From contig DASRHK010000164.1 of the NCBI GenBank assembly GCA_035650495.1, positions 1 to 20,956 of the forward strand: a stretch of 20,956 nucleotides of DNA, read 5' to 3'. How positions within the stretch are numbered: the stretch's first letter is position 1; each line of letters starts with the position of its first letter. The position numbers and the translations under genes are program-made. The notes below the pieces were generated by a model, which did no database searches, was not told where the DNA came from, and was given only the letters and a program-made list of their open reading frames with translations. This document shows, piece by piece, positions 13,737 to 20,956 of this stretch. This DNA comes from DASRHK01 sp035650495 (GTDB taxonomy: Bacteria > Pseudomonadota > Gammaproteobacteria > Nevskiales > Nevskiaceae).

Positions 13737-15957
13737 CCTCGGCGTTCCAGAAACGGGTGTGTGACCGGCGCCACTCCGTGACGCGGTCCGGCGCCTCGAT
13801 GACGATCGCGCCGCTCGACCCGGTGATGAGCTTCTTCGCGCCGGTCGCTGAATAGCGAGCGACGACATCGGGTCGCGGATGCCCGAAGTGATTCCGCCAG
13901 CCTGCTGCGAACACGACCACGTCGGGCCTGACCGCATTGACGAAAGCGATGGTCGACGACGTCTTGCTGCCATGATGTGGCGCAACCAGCAGACCGGACT
14001 TGAGCTGCGCGCCATGCGTGGCGATCAGGTGCTCTTCGGCTCTGGCTTCGATGTCGCCCGGCAATAGGGCCGAGAAAGCGCCGTCGATCTTGAGCACGCA
14101 CGAGCCGTTGTTATCGCCCCACGTGGCATCGGGTGGATGCAGGATCTCGAAGCGGGCGCCGTCCCATTCCCAGCGCATGCCGTCGCGACAGGGCTCGCCC
14201 CGGTCGGTGCCGATCTCGCGCGCGACGCTCATCAGGCGGCGCACCGAGGGCACGCCGCCGGCGTGGTCGTTGTCGCGATGCGAGAGCATCAGGACGTCGA
14301 GCTTGCGCACGTTCGCTTGCAACAGATACGGCGCGACGACGGACTGACCCGCGTCGAAGCCATCCTCGAAGGCAGGTCCCGCATCGAACAGCAGCGCGTG
14401 ATGCGCGGTCTGCGCCACCACCGACAGTCCCTGCCCCACATCGAGCACGGTCACGCGCAGTCCTTGCACGTCCGCAGTCCGCGGCACGACGAGCGGGACG
14501 AGACAGAGCAACGCCGGAAGCCGCAACGGCAATCCGCGCGGAGCGATGAGCCACACGATGCCGATCAGCGCAAGCACCAACGCTGCTGGCGGCGGACTCG
14601 CGGGAATCCAGACGTGCGGCAGCGACGTCGCGGCCCATTCGAGCGCGAGCCGCAGCTTGACCAGCGCCGCGCCGCACAGCAGCAGCGCCGGGATGCCGAT
14701 TGCGGGCGCGATCGCGGCGAGGGCAAGTGCGATCAGTAACAGCGGCGTCATGACCGTGACGATCGGTACTGCGACGAGATTGACGAAAGGCCCGAGCCAC
14801 GCGGCGCCCTGGAAGAAGAACAGCGTCAACGGCACGAGCGCGAACGACAGGATGATCTGCAGCTCGATCGCGGCGCGGATTGCGCCTGGCGCGCGCACGC
14901 GACCCGTGCTCACGAACACGATCGCCGCGACGGCGCCGAACGACAGCCACAATCCCGGCGCCAGCACCGCGAACGGATCGCCGAACAGGATCGCGAGCCA
15001 CGCGAGCGCGAGCACGCGCGTCGCGCCGACGGGCCGATGGGCGAGCGCCGCGAGCAGCACGACGAGCACCATCAGCCACGCGCGCGCGACCGGCGGCTCG
15101 AATCCCGCGAGGCCTGCGTAAACGCCCGCGACGATCACCGACCCGATCAGCCCCGCGCGCTGCGCCGGCAAGCGCTCGCACAGCCGCGTCGACGCCGACC
15201 ACAGCCAGCGGAACACGAAAAACGCGAAGCCCGCGATGATCGCGATATTGAATCCGGAGATCGCGACCAGATGCGACGTGCCGGTCACGCGGAACACATC
15301 CCAGTCGTGATCGGTCAGGCCGGATTGATCGCCGGTGGTCAGCGCCGCGATCAGCGCACGCGCGGTCGGGTCCGGGATCCAGCGGACGAGGTCATCGGTG
15401 AGTCGCTGTCGCGCGTGCAATAGCCAGCTGCCGCCCTGTGTGTCGCAGGGCTCGCCGTCGCGCACTGTCGCGGTCGCCGTGATGCCTTGCCGGAACAGCC
15501 AGCCTTCGTAATCGAAGCCGCCCGGATTGAGCGATCCGTGCGGCGCGCGCACGTGCAACGCGAGTCGCCAGCAATCGCCGCCGCGCACCGGCTGATCGCT
15601 GCGATACCAAGCCGTGCGGATGCGTTGCGGCAGATCGTCGCGCTCGGGCTGAAAGATGAATCGCCAGGTTTGCAGGCCGTCAGCACCCTGAGTCATTTCC
15701 GGCAACGTGACGATGTGGCCCTGCACGACTATTTCCTCGTTGTGGCGCGCGGCAGGCCAGCGCTCGTCGAGGTAGTGCTGGCCTTCCCACGCCGCGATCA
15801 GCACGCCCAAGGCGAACATCGCGTAGGTCGATCGCAAGCGCCACGGGATCAGCGCGGGCAGCGCGATCGCGCAGAGGATCTCGGCGGAGGGCAACTGCGA
15901 TTGCGCGCAGACGCAGAGGATGCCGGCGGTGAAAGCAGCGATCGCCGCCGGCGTCAC
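13726..15957 (-). CDS. comEC: DNA internalization-related competence protein ComEC/Rec2
   Basis: ComEC forms the inner-membrane channel through which single-stranded DNA enters during natural transformation. The 743-residue protein has hydrophobic N-terminal helices, a soluble OB-like DUF4131 part (about 50-180), a multi-helix competence domain (about 190-490) with the motif TGTSHLVAISGFNIAII, and a C-terminal metallo-beta-lactamase domain. The metal-binding motifs of that last domain are intact: SHRDNDHAGG (about 557), LLPGDIE (about 631) and PHHGSKTS (about 658), so nuclease activity is plausible. The GTG start at 15957 lies six bases after the lolD stop without a clear ribosome binding site; translation is likely coupled. 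No other competence gene is in the window, but a complete protein argues that DNA uptake may be possible. Confidence 0.94.
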   Translation of the reverse strand: MTPAAIAAFTAGILCVCAQSQLPSAEILCAIALPALIPWRLRSTYAMFALGVLIAAWEGQHYLDERWPAARHNEEIVVQGHIVTLPEMTQGADGLQTWRFIFQPERDDLPQRIRTAWYRSDQPVRGGDCWRLALHVRAPHGSLNPGGFDYEGWLFRQGITATATVRDGEPCDTQGGSWLLHARQRLTDDLVRWIPDPTARALIAALTTGDQSGLTDHDWDVFRVTGTSHLVAISGFNIAIIAGFAFFVFRWLWSASTRLCERLPAQRAGLIGSVIVAGVYAGLAGFEPPVARAWLMVLVVLLAALAHRPVGATRVLALAWLAILFGDPFAVLAPGLWLSFGAVAAIVFVSTGRVRAPGAIRAAIELQIILSFALVPLTLFFFQGAAWLGPFVNLVAVPIVTVMTPLLLIALALAAIAPAIGIPALLLCGAALVKLRLALEWAATSLPHVWIPASPPPAALVLALIGIVWLIAPRGLPLRLPALLCLVPLVVPRTADVQGLRVTVLDVGQGLSVVAQTAHHALLFDAGPAFEDGFDAGQSVVAPYLLQANVRKLDVLMLSHRDNDHAGGVPSVRRLMSVAREIGTDRGEPCRDGMRWEWDGARFEILHPPDATWGDNNGSCVLKIDGAFSALLPGDIEARAEEHLIATHGAQLKSGLLVAPHHGSKTSSTIAFVNAVRPDVVVFAAGWRNHFGHPRPDVVARYSATGAKKLITGSSGAIVIEAPDRVTEWRRSHTRFWNAEVSD

Positions 15958-15963
15958 GTGAAG

Positions 15964-16654
<691 letters not shown>

Positions 16655-16662
<8 letters not shown>

Positions 16663-17902
16663 ACCGCAGCGCCTCCGCCGGCAGCATGCGCGACGCGCGC
16701 CAGGATGGGTACAGCGTCGACACGAAGCCGAGCATGAAGGTGAGCGCGCTGACGCGGATCACGTCGGAGAGCTCGAGCTTCGAGGGCAGCTCGCTGATGT
16801 AGTAGACGTCGGGCGACAGGAAGCGCTGATTGGTGAGCTTCTCGAGCAGCGGCACCAGCGTCTGCACGTGCAGCGACAGCTCCACCCCGCAGAACACGCC
16901 GACGACGGTGCCGACGACGCCGATCACCAGTCCCTGCACCATGAAGATGCCCATGATCGATCCGGGCGTCGCGCCGAGCGTGCGCAGGATCGCGATGTCG
17001 GATTGCTTCTCCTGCACCACCATCGTCAGCGTCGACACGATGTTGATCACGGCGACCAGCACGATCAGCGACAGGATGATGAACATCACGATCTTCTCGG
17101 TCGCCACTGCGCGGAAGAAGTTCGCGTGCTGCCGCGTCCAGTCGGAGATGTAGTAGATGCCCGGCAGATTGTCGGCGAGCTCGCGCGAAACCTGCGGCGC
17201 GCGGAATAGATCGTGCAGCTTGATGCGCACGCCGGTGACGCCCGTGCCCATGCGATAGAGCGCGGCGGCATCGTCGAGGTGCACGAGCACCAGTCCCTTG
17301 TCGAATTCGTACATGCCGACTTCGAAGATGCCGGTGACGGTGAAGCGCCGGAAGCGCGGCACGATGCCCGCGGGCGTGACGGCCGCGGCGGCGATCATCA
17401 GATCGACCTTGTCGCCGACGCCGACGCCGAGCTCCTGCGCGAGCTCGCGGCCGATGACGATGTTGTAGGCGCCGGGCTGCAGGTCGGTGAGCCGGCCGTC
17501 CTTCATCTTGTCGCCGATGTCGGAGACCTTCACTTCCTCGTTGGGCAGGATGCCGCGCAGCATGGTCGGCGAGTTCTCGGCGCCCACGCGCAGCATGCCC
17601 TGCCCTTCGATGTAGGGCGCCACGCCGACGACCTCCGGATTCTTCTGCGCGTTCTCGGCGACCTTGCGCCAGTCCTGCAGCCCGCCCTCGACGGCGGAGA
17701 TCGTTGCATGGGACGCCATGCCGAGTATGCGGACGCGCAGCTCCTGCTCGAAGCCGTTCATCACCGACAGCACGGTGATCAGCGCAGTGACGCCGATGAC
17801 GATGCAGACGATCGCCACGGCGGTGATGAAGGAGATGACGCGATTGCTGCGCTTGGCGCGGGTGTAGCGAAGCGCGGTGAAGATCTCGAACGGCGTCGAC
17901 AT
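16655..17902 (-). CDS. Lipoprotein-releasing system permease (LolC/LolE/LolF type)
   Basis: This 415-residue inner-membrane protein has the Lol permease layout: one membrane helix near the N-terminus (about 22-48), a large periplasmic domain (about 50-265) and three C-terminal helices (about 270-295, 318-340 and 375-400). It ends in the family signature LYPSWRASRMLPAEALRYE. Near the first helix it has VLSVMNGFEQELR, the conserved element that leads into the periplasmic domain. Only one permease gene stands beside lolD, so the transporter could be a homodimer (LolF type), or a second permease may lie elsewhere. The ATG at 17902 has no ribosome binding site but follows a TCTAAT box by eight bases, suggesting leaderless transcription. 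It heads the operon with lolD and comEC. Confidence 0.93.
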
Positions 17903-17903
17903 A

Positions 17904-17916
17904 GGCGCGCATTAGA
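17904..17916 (-). promoter_or_regulatory. Candidate -10 box of the lol operon
   Basis: TCTAAT followed by GCGCGCC on the minus strand, with the start codon two bases further on. The string AATGCGCGCCT is shared exactly with the gltX promoter region. The predicted start point is within a few bases of the ATG, so the mRNA would be leaderless or nearly so. No -35 match is seen. Confidence 0.42.
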
Positions 17917-17952
17917 CCATAGGCCGCAGCGGCCACTCGGTCAGTTGACGTA

Positions 17953-17973
17953 CCCAGCGGAGCCGCCGCTGGG
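17953..17973. repeat. Hairpin between the small basic-protein gene and the lol operon
   Basis: CCCAGCGG and CCGCTGGG form a perfect eight-pair stem with loop AGCCG, directly beside a second palindrome GCGGCGCCGC at 17975-17984. It lies 12 bases past the stop of the minus-strand small gene, so it may be its terminator, but no T run follows. It could also be a REP-like remnant. Confidence 0.45.
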
Positions 17974-17985
17974 AGCGGCGCCGCG

Positions 17986-18246
17986 CTAGCGGGCGGCGCG
18001 CTTCCGGCCCGCGCTCTTCTTGCGCGCCGGCGCGCCGGCGATCTTCTTCTCCAGCGTGAGGATCGCGTCGTTCAGCGCCTTGCGCAGCCGCTGCAGCGCC
18101 TTGACCAGGTCCTTCTTCGGCAGCTTCGGCGCCTTGCCCGAGAGCGTGCTGACGTTCTTCTGCAGCGTCTTGATGCCGCTCTGCAGTCCTTTCTCCAGAC
18201 CCTTGATCACCTGGACCAGACGATCGATCTGCTTGTTCGCCGCCAT
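17986..18246 (-). CDS. Small basic helical protein of unknown function
   Basis: The 86-residue protein starts at an ATG with GGAG six bases upstream. Residues 1-36 and 45-70 are predicted-looking amphipathic helices with regular leucine, isoleucine and valine spacing (IDRLVQVIKGLEKGL, LVKALQRLRKALNDAI), compatible with a coiled coil or helical hairpin. The tail (about 72-86) is made mainly of Ala, Lys and Arg, similar to histone H1-like tails of some bacteria. There is no signal peptide or membrane segment, so it is probably cytosolic and may bind nucleic acid; that is inference from composition only. The long in-frame reading upstream of this start runs antisense to the next gene and is not real. 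Neighbours are divergent or separated by hairpins, so it is likely monocistronic. Confidence 0.72.
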   Translation of the reverse strand: MAANKQIDRLVQVIKGLEKGLQSGIKTLQKNVSTLSGKAPKLPKKDLVKALQRLRKALNDAILTLEKKIAGAPARKKSAGRKRAAR

Positions 18247-18299
18247 CTTGATCTCCGTGGGCGCCGGCACGCTGCCGAGGCCATCGCATCGTAGGCCTG

Positions 18300-18305
18300 T
18301 ACAAT
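18300..18305 (+). promoter_or_regulatory. Possible -10 box for the PNGase A-like gene
   Basis: TACAAT matches TATAAT at five of six positions and lies about 55 bases before the start codon at 18361. No -35 box is recognisable at the usual distance. The rest of the 114-base gap 18247-18360 shows nothing else clear. Confidence 0.28.
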
Positions 18306-18360
18306 GACCACTGCCAAGCGCCCCAAGAGCGCGGCATGACGATTCACCACGGGGACAGGG

Positions 18361-19896
18361 ATGAGCATCACGACCTTCACGCGCAGCGCGCCGGCGCTCG
18401 CCGCACTTCTTTCGATCAGCTCTGCTTTCGCCTCGACGCCCTCGAGCTCGAGCGTCACGGTGCCCGCCTCCGCGGGCGCGACCGCGGTTGATCACTGGAC
18501 CGGCACTGCACCGGTCGGCACTGGCGGTGCCGCGAGTCAGTGCCTCGGCGCTCCGGTGATCGAAGACGATCACGTCGTTCACGTCACGGTGCCGGCCGGC
18601 ACCTACACCACCTTCGACGCGACCTTCAATTTCGAAGTGAGCTGGGCCGACGCCGCGCAGGATCTCGTGCTCACGGTCACCGACGCGAGCGGCAACGTCG
18701 TCGGCACTTCCGATGGCAGCGATCCGCAGGAGCAGGTGATCGCGACCAATCTCGCGCCCGGTGATTACACCGTCGCGGTGTGTCCGTTCACGGCGACCGC
18801 CGCCGCGGCTTACAACGGCACGCTCACCATAACGACCCAATCGCACGTCCCCTCGCCGCCCGCGCAGCCAGCCTGCGGAACCGATCCCGCGCCGGCGCCG
18901 AGGCCGATCGCCTCGACGAATCTCGGCGCGCCGCTGCCGCCCGATCCGGACTATCCCGCGGTCACCGCCGCCGACGCGATCGTCACGGCGTTCGATCACG
19001 AGCGCTTCGTGTTCACCGAAGGCGTGCGCTTCCACACGATGATGGTTCCGGCGACGCCGTCGCATGCGGCCGCGTGGGATCGCATCGAGCTCGTGTTCGA
19101 CAACGTGCAGCCCGGCGACCCGTTCGATCGCGTGTTCGGCGTTTCGGTGAACGGCGTGGAGCTGATGCGCGGCACGACGCCGCGCACGCCGTTCATCCTG
19201 CGCAAGGACGTCTCGAAATTCTCCGCGCTGCTGAAGCCCGGCGCGGTCGTCACCGTCGGCTTGATGGACGGCACCTATCTCGGCGAGCAGCAGCCCTCCG
19301 TGCGCTTCGAGTTCTACGACGGCGAGATCACCGGCGCGCGCCAGGCGAAGCCCAGGCGCATCGTACCGATCCAGACCTTCGCGAGCTTGAACGGCAAGCT
19401 TTGCCGGCTCACCTCGCGCATCGACTTCGGCGCCGGCACGCCGGCGAGCGCGCAGATCGACCTGTTCCTCTCCGGTCACTCGTCGGAAGAGTTCTGGTAC
19501 GCGCCGACCGTCAACGGCAACAACTCGGCGCTGCCGCGCATCTTCCACGTGCTGATCGACGGCAAGGAGATCGGCAAGGTCGTCGGCATGCCGTACGTCT
19601 ACGCGCTCGCGGGCTTCGACGGCTCGACCGGCGACACCCTGCATCCGATCCTGTGGTGGACGCTGCAGCAGGCGCTCGACGAAGTCGGTCTGCACACGGG
19701 CGTCGGCGAAATCCCCGCGTATCGCGTGGTCGTGCCGTCGTCGATGCTGTATCTGCTCGACGGCGTGCACACGGTGGAGATCGTGCAGGAGCACGGGCCG
19801 GCCGACGCCGGCATCGGCCGCTGGATCACTAGCGTGCGCGCGATGATGGACTACGCGAAGCCGGGCGCGATCACTCCGACCGGGCTATTACACTAG
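18361..19896 (+). CDS. Secreted peptide-N-glycosidase A-like protein with N-terminal PPC-like domain
   Basis: The 511-residue protein has a signal peptide (about 1-25, ending FAS), a beta-sandwich resembling a bacterial pre-peptidase C-terminal domain (about 65-160), a proline-rich linker (162-200) and a long domain (about 225-478) that I recognise as PNGase A-like. Matching elements are PFDRVFGVSVNGVELMRGTTPRTP (254-277; the plant enzymes have FDR, then gG-E-LR-sT-P), KDVSKFSALL (282-291), EFWY (377-380), the VLIDGKEIG region (397-405) and the LLDGVHTVEI end (465-474). PNGase A removes N-linked glycans from glycoproteins or glycopeptides; a secreted bacterial version would work outside the cell or in the periplasm. 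GGGGACAGGG precedes the ATG. The E2-like gene starts 22 bases downstream. The family call rests on remembered motifs, and the activity is inferred. Confidence 0.68.
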   Translation: MSITTFTRSAPALAALLSISSAFASTPSSSSVTVPASAGATAVDHWTGTAPVGTGGAASQCLGAPVIEDDHVVHVTVPAGTYTTFDATFNFEVSWADAAQDLVLTVTDASGNVVGTSDGSDPQEQVIATNLAPGDYTVAVCPFTATAAAAYNGTLTITTQSHVPSPPAQPACGTDPAPAPRPIASTNLGAPLPPDPDYPAVTAADAIVTAFDHERFVFTEGVRFHTMMVPATPSHAAAWDRIELVFDNVQPGDPFDRVFGVSVNGVELMRGTTPRTPFILRKDVSKFSALLKPGAVVTVGLMDGTYLGEQQPSVRFEFYDGEITGARQAKPRRIVPIQTFASLNGKLCRLTSRIDFGAGTPASAQIDLFLSGHSSEEFWYAPTVNGNNSALPRIFHVLIDGKEIGKVVGMPYVYALAGFDGSTGDTLHPILWWTLQQALDEVGLHTGVGEIPAYRVVVPSSMLYLLDGVHTVEIVQEHGPADAGIGRWITSVRAMMDYAKPGAITPTGLLH

Positions 19897-19915
19897 GCGC
19901 TCTTTCGAGGAGCGC
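19897..19915 (+). promoter_or_regulatory. Hairpin covering the ribosome binding site of the E2-like gene
   Basis: GCGCTC and GAGCGC form a six-pair stem with a seven-base loop directly after the PNGase-like stop codon. The GAGGAG ribosome binding site (19907-19912) for the ATG at 19919 lies half in the loop and half in the stem. It may limit initiation unless the upstream gene is being translated. Chance is possible given the GC content. Confidence 0.4.
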
Positions 19916-19918
19916 TGC

Positions 19919-20680
19919 ATGAGCGAGTACAACGCGGGCTTCAAGGCCACGCCAATGGTGCGCGAATTGGCGCATCGCCTGAACGTCGACATCACGATCG
20001 TGACGCCCTCCGGGCCCGGCGAGACCATCACCGCCGAGGATGTCCAGCGCGTCCACAAGATCCTCACCGAGCTCGGGCCGCTCGAGAAGCTGTCGGGTGC
20101 GCGCAGGACGATGGCGAGCACGATGGCCCAGGCGCGCGAGCAAGTCGTGACGGCGAGCGTGAGCGACGACGCGCTCCTCGCCGCGTGGGGCGATCCCGCA
20201 TCGCAGGACCTGACGCTGCGACTGATCCGCGCCCTCGCCGCCGGCGTGAAGGCCGAGCCTTCGCTCAACGCATGGTTCGACGCCACGGAGATCGGCCGGC
20301 GCGTGCTGCCGAAGATTCACCTCGGCCTGGCGATCGACACCGCCGAAGGCCAATACGTCTGCGTGATGCAGGACGTCGCCGGTCGCACGAGCGAATCGCT
20401 GCGCAAGGGCCTCGACAAGATGAAGCACGACACCGAGAGCCGCACCGTGCCGCCGGAAGAATTGCGCGGCTACACGATCACCTTGTCGAACTTCGGCAAG
20501 TTCGGCGGACGCTACGCGAGCTTGCCGATCGTGCCGCCGACGGTCGCGGTCGTCGCCGCGGGAAAAGCACGCGATGCCGTACTGCCGCTGACGGTGACGT
20601 TCGATCATCGCGCCGTGACCGGCGGCGAAGCTGCGCGATTCCTCGCGGCGATGATCCAGGATCTCGAGCAGGCACATTGA
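19919..20680 (+). CDS. 2-oxo acid dehydrogenase E2-like acyltransferase lacking a lipoyl domain
   Basis: The 253-residue protein has an E1/E3-binding-type segment at the N-terminus (KATPMVRELAHRLNVDI to about residue 48) followed by the E2 catalytic core. Core matches are RRTMASTMAQAR, TLSNFGKFGG (188-197) and FDHRAVTGGEAARFL (228-242). Full E2 subunits carry lipoyl domains and exceed 400 residues; no lipoyl domain is present here. In the catalytic HxxxDG motif, His230 is present but the aspartate is Thr234. E2 enzymes transfer acyl groups from a lipoyl arm to CoA; without the arm and the aspartate this may be a structural or altered-function relative. GAGGAG precedes the ATG at 19919. No E1 or E3 gene is nearby. 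The fold is well supported; activity is uncertain. Confidence 0.85.
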   Translation: MSEYNAGFKATPMVRELAHRLNVDITIVTPSGPGETITAEDVQRVHKILTELGPLEKLSGARRTMASTMAQAREQVVTASVSDDALLAAWGDPASQDLTLRLIRALAAGVKAEPSLNAWFDATEIGRRVLPKIHLGLAIDTAEGQYVCVMQDVAGRTSESLRKGLDKMKHDTESRTVPPEELRGYTITLSNFGKFGGRYASLPIVPPTVAVVAAGKARDAVLPLTVTFDHRAVTGGEAARFLAAMIQDLEQAH

Positions 20681-20690
20681 AGGAGTGGAG

Positions 20691-20956
20691 ATGAAGCGTT
20701 TCACGATTGGTTTGTCGATGCTGCTGATCAGCGGCGCCGCGCTCGCCGCGAACGGCGAGCCGAATTTCTGGGGCGGCATCGGCGCCGGCGCCTACACCGG
20801 CAAGAACTATCCCGACGACGCCGGCTCCGAGAACGATCCGGGCCACAACAACGTCGGCGGCTATTCGATCCACGGTTCGCTCAACTTCACCGGCGAGCAG
20901 GCGACGTTCCGCATCCGCCAGTCCGCGCTGTTCAACTTCACGTCGAACCGCGCCGA
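20691..20956 (+). CDS. Exported protein of unknown function (partial, C-terminus off the right edge)
   Basis: The first 88 codons are visible. The ATG at 20691 has an AAGGAG-type site and lies 10 bases after the E2-like stop, so the two may be co-transcribed. The N-terminus is a clear signal peptide (MKRFTIGLSMLLISGAALA, cleavage near residue 19). The mature part is rich in Gly, Asn, Ser and aromatic residues, with alternating strand-like stretches (YSIHGSLNF, ATFRIRQSALFNF) that would suit an outer-membrane beta-barrel. This is inference from composition; I do not recognise a family. Confidence 0.75.
   Translation, partial: MKRFTIGLSMLLISGAALAANGEPNFWGGIGAGAYTGKNYPDDAGSENDPGHNNVGGYSIHGSLNFTGEQATFRIRQSALFNFTSNRA

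Noticed and set aside
18247..19794. Upstream in-frame extension of the small basic protein to 602 codons
   Set aside because: It is antisense to the PNGase A-like gene and has no protein-like features; the ATG at 18246 has its own ribosome binding site.

Overview
The window is high-GC, gene-dense DNA from a Gram-negative bacterium. It carries lipid A export and synthesis genes (msbA, lpxK), lipoprotein sorting genes (lolC-type permease, lolD), comEC and a DUF4124 protein. The orders msbA-lpxK-ycaR and lolC-lolD-comEC point to Proteobacteria, most likely Gammaproteobacteria. I cannot name a lower rank from sequence alone. I see no insertion sequence, prophage, CRISPR array, tRNA or rRNA. Coding density is very high: the longest stretch without a gene is about 114 bases (18247-18360), so no gap exceeds 300 bases.

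Layout. (1) Positions 1-2944, minus strand: the msbA-lpxK-ycaR envelope operon, with ycaR running off the left edge. (2) 3008-3349, plus strand: a lone HIT-family hydrolase, divergent from msbA. (3) 3396-9900, minus strand: thrS, an M23 peptidase, a CorA-type metal transporter and a four-repeat PKD lipoprotein, in transcription order, closed by a strong intrinsic terminator at 3355-3378. (4) 9960-11643: a small DUF4124 protein (plus) converging on gltX (minus). (5) 11691-13736, plus strand: a double-domain PTPS/QueD-like protein, a standalone hisI and a CTP-synthase-C-terminus-like amidotransferase homologue. (6) 13726-17902, minus strand: lolC-type permease, lolD, comEC. (7) 17986-18246, minus strand: a small basic helical protein of unknown function. 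(8) 18361-20956, plus strand: a secreted protein resembling PNGase A, a lipoyl-domain-free E2-like acyltransferase, and the start of an exported protein cut by the right edge.

How it works together. Two blocks serve the envelope: MsbA/LpxK for lipid A, and LolC/LolD for lipoprotein release. The lipoprotein and exported proteins are probable clients of the latter. The aminoacyl-tRNA synthetases ThrS and GltX sit between these blocks. No complete novel system is evident. The most interesting points are the PNGase A-like secreted enzyme, the split set of active-site residues in the double PTPS protein, two enzyme-family proteins that appear to lack a catalytic residue (CTP-synthase-like and E2-like), and a recurrent -10-like box followed by CGCGCC that suggests short-leader or leaderless transcripts.
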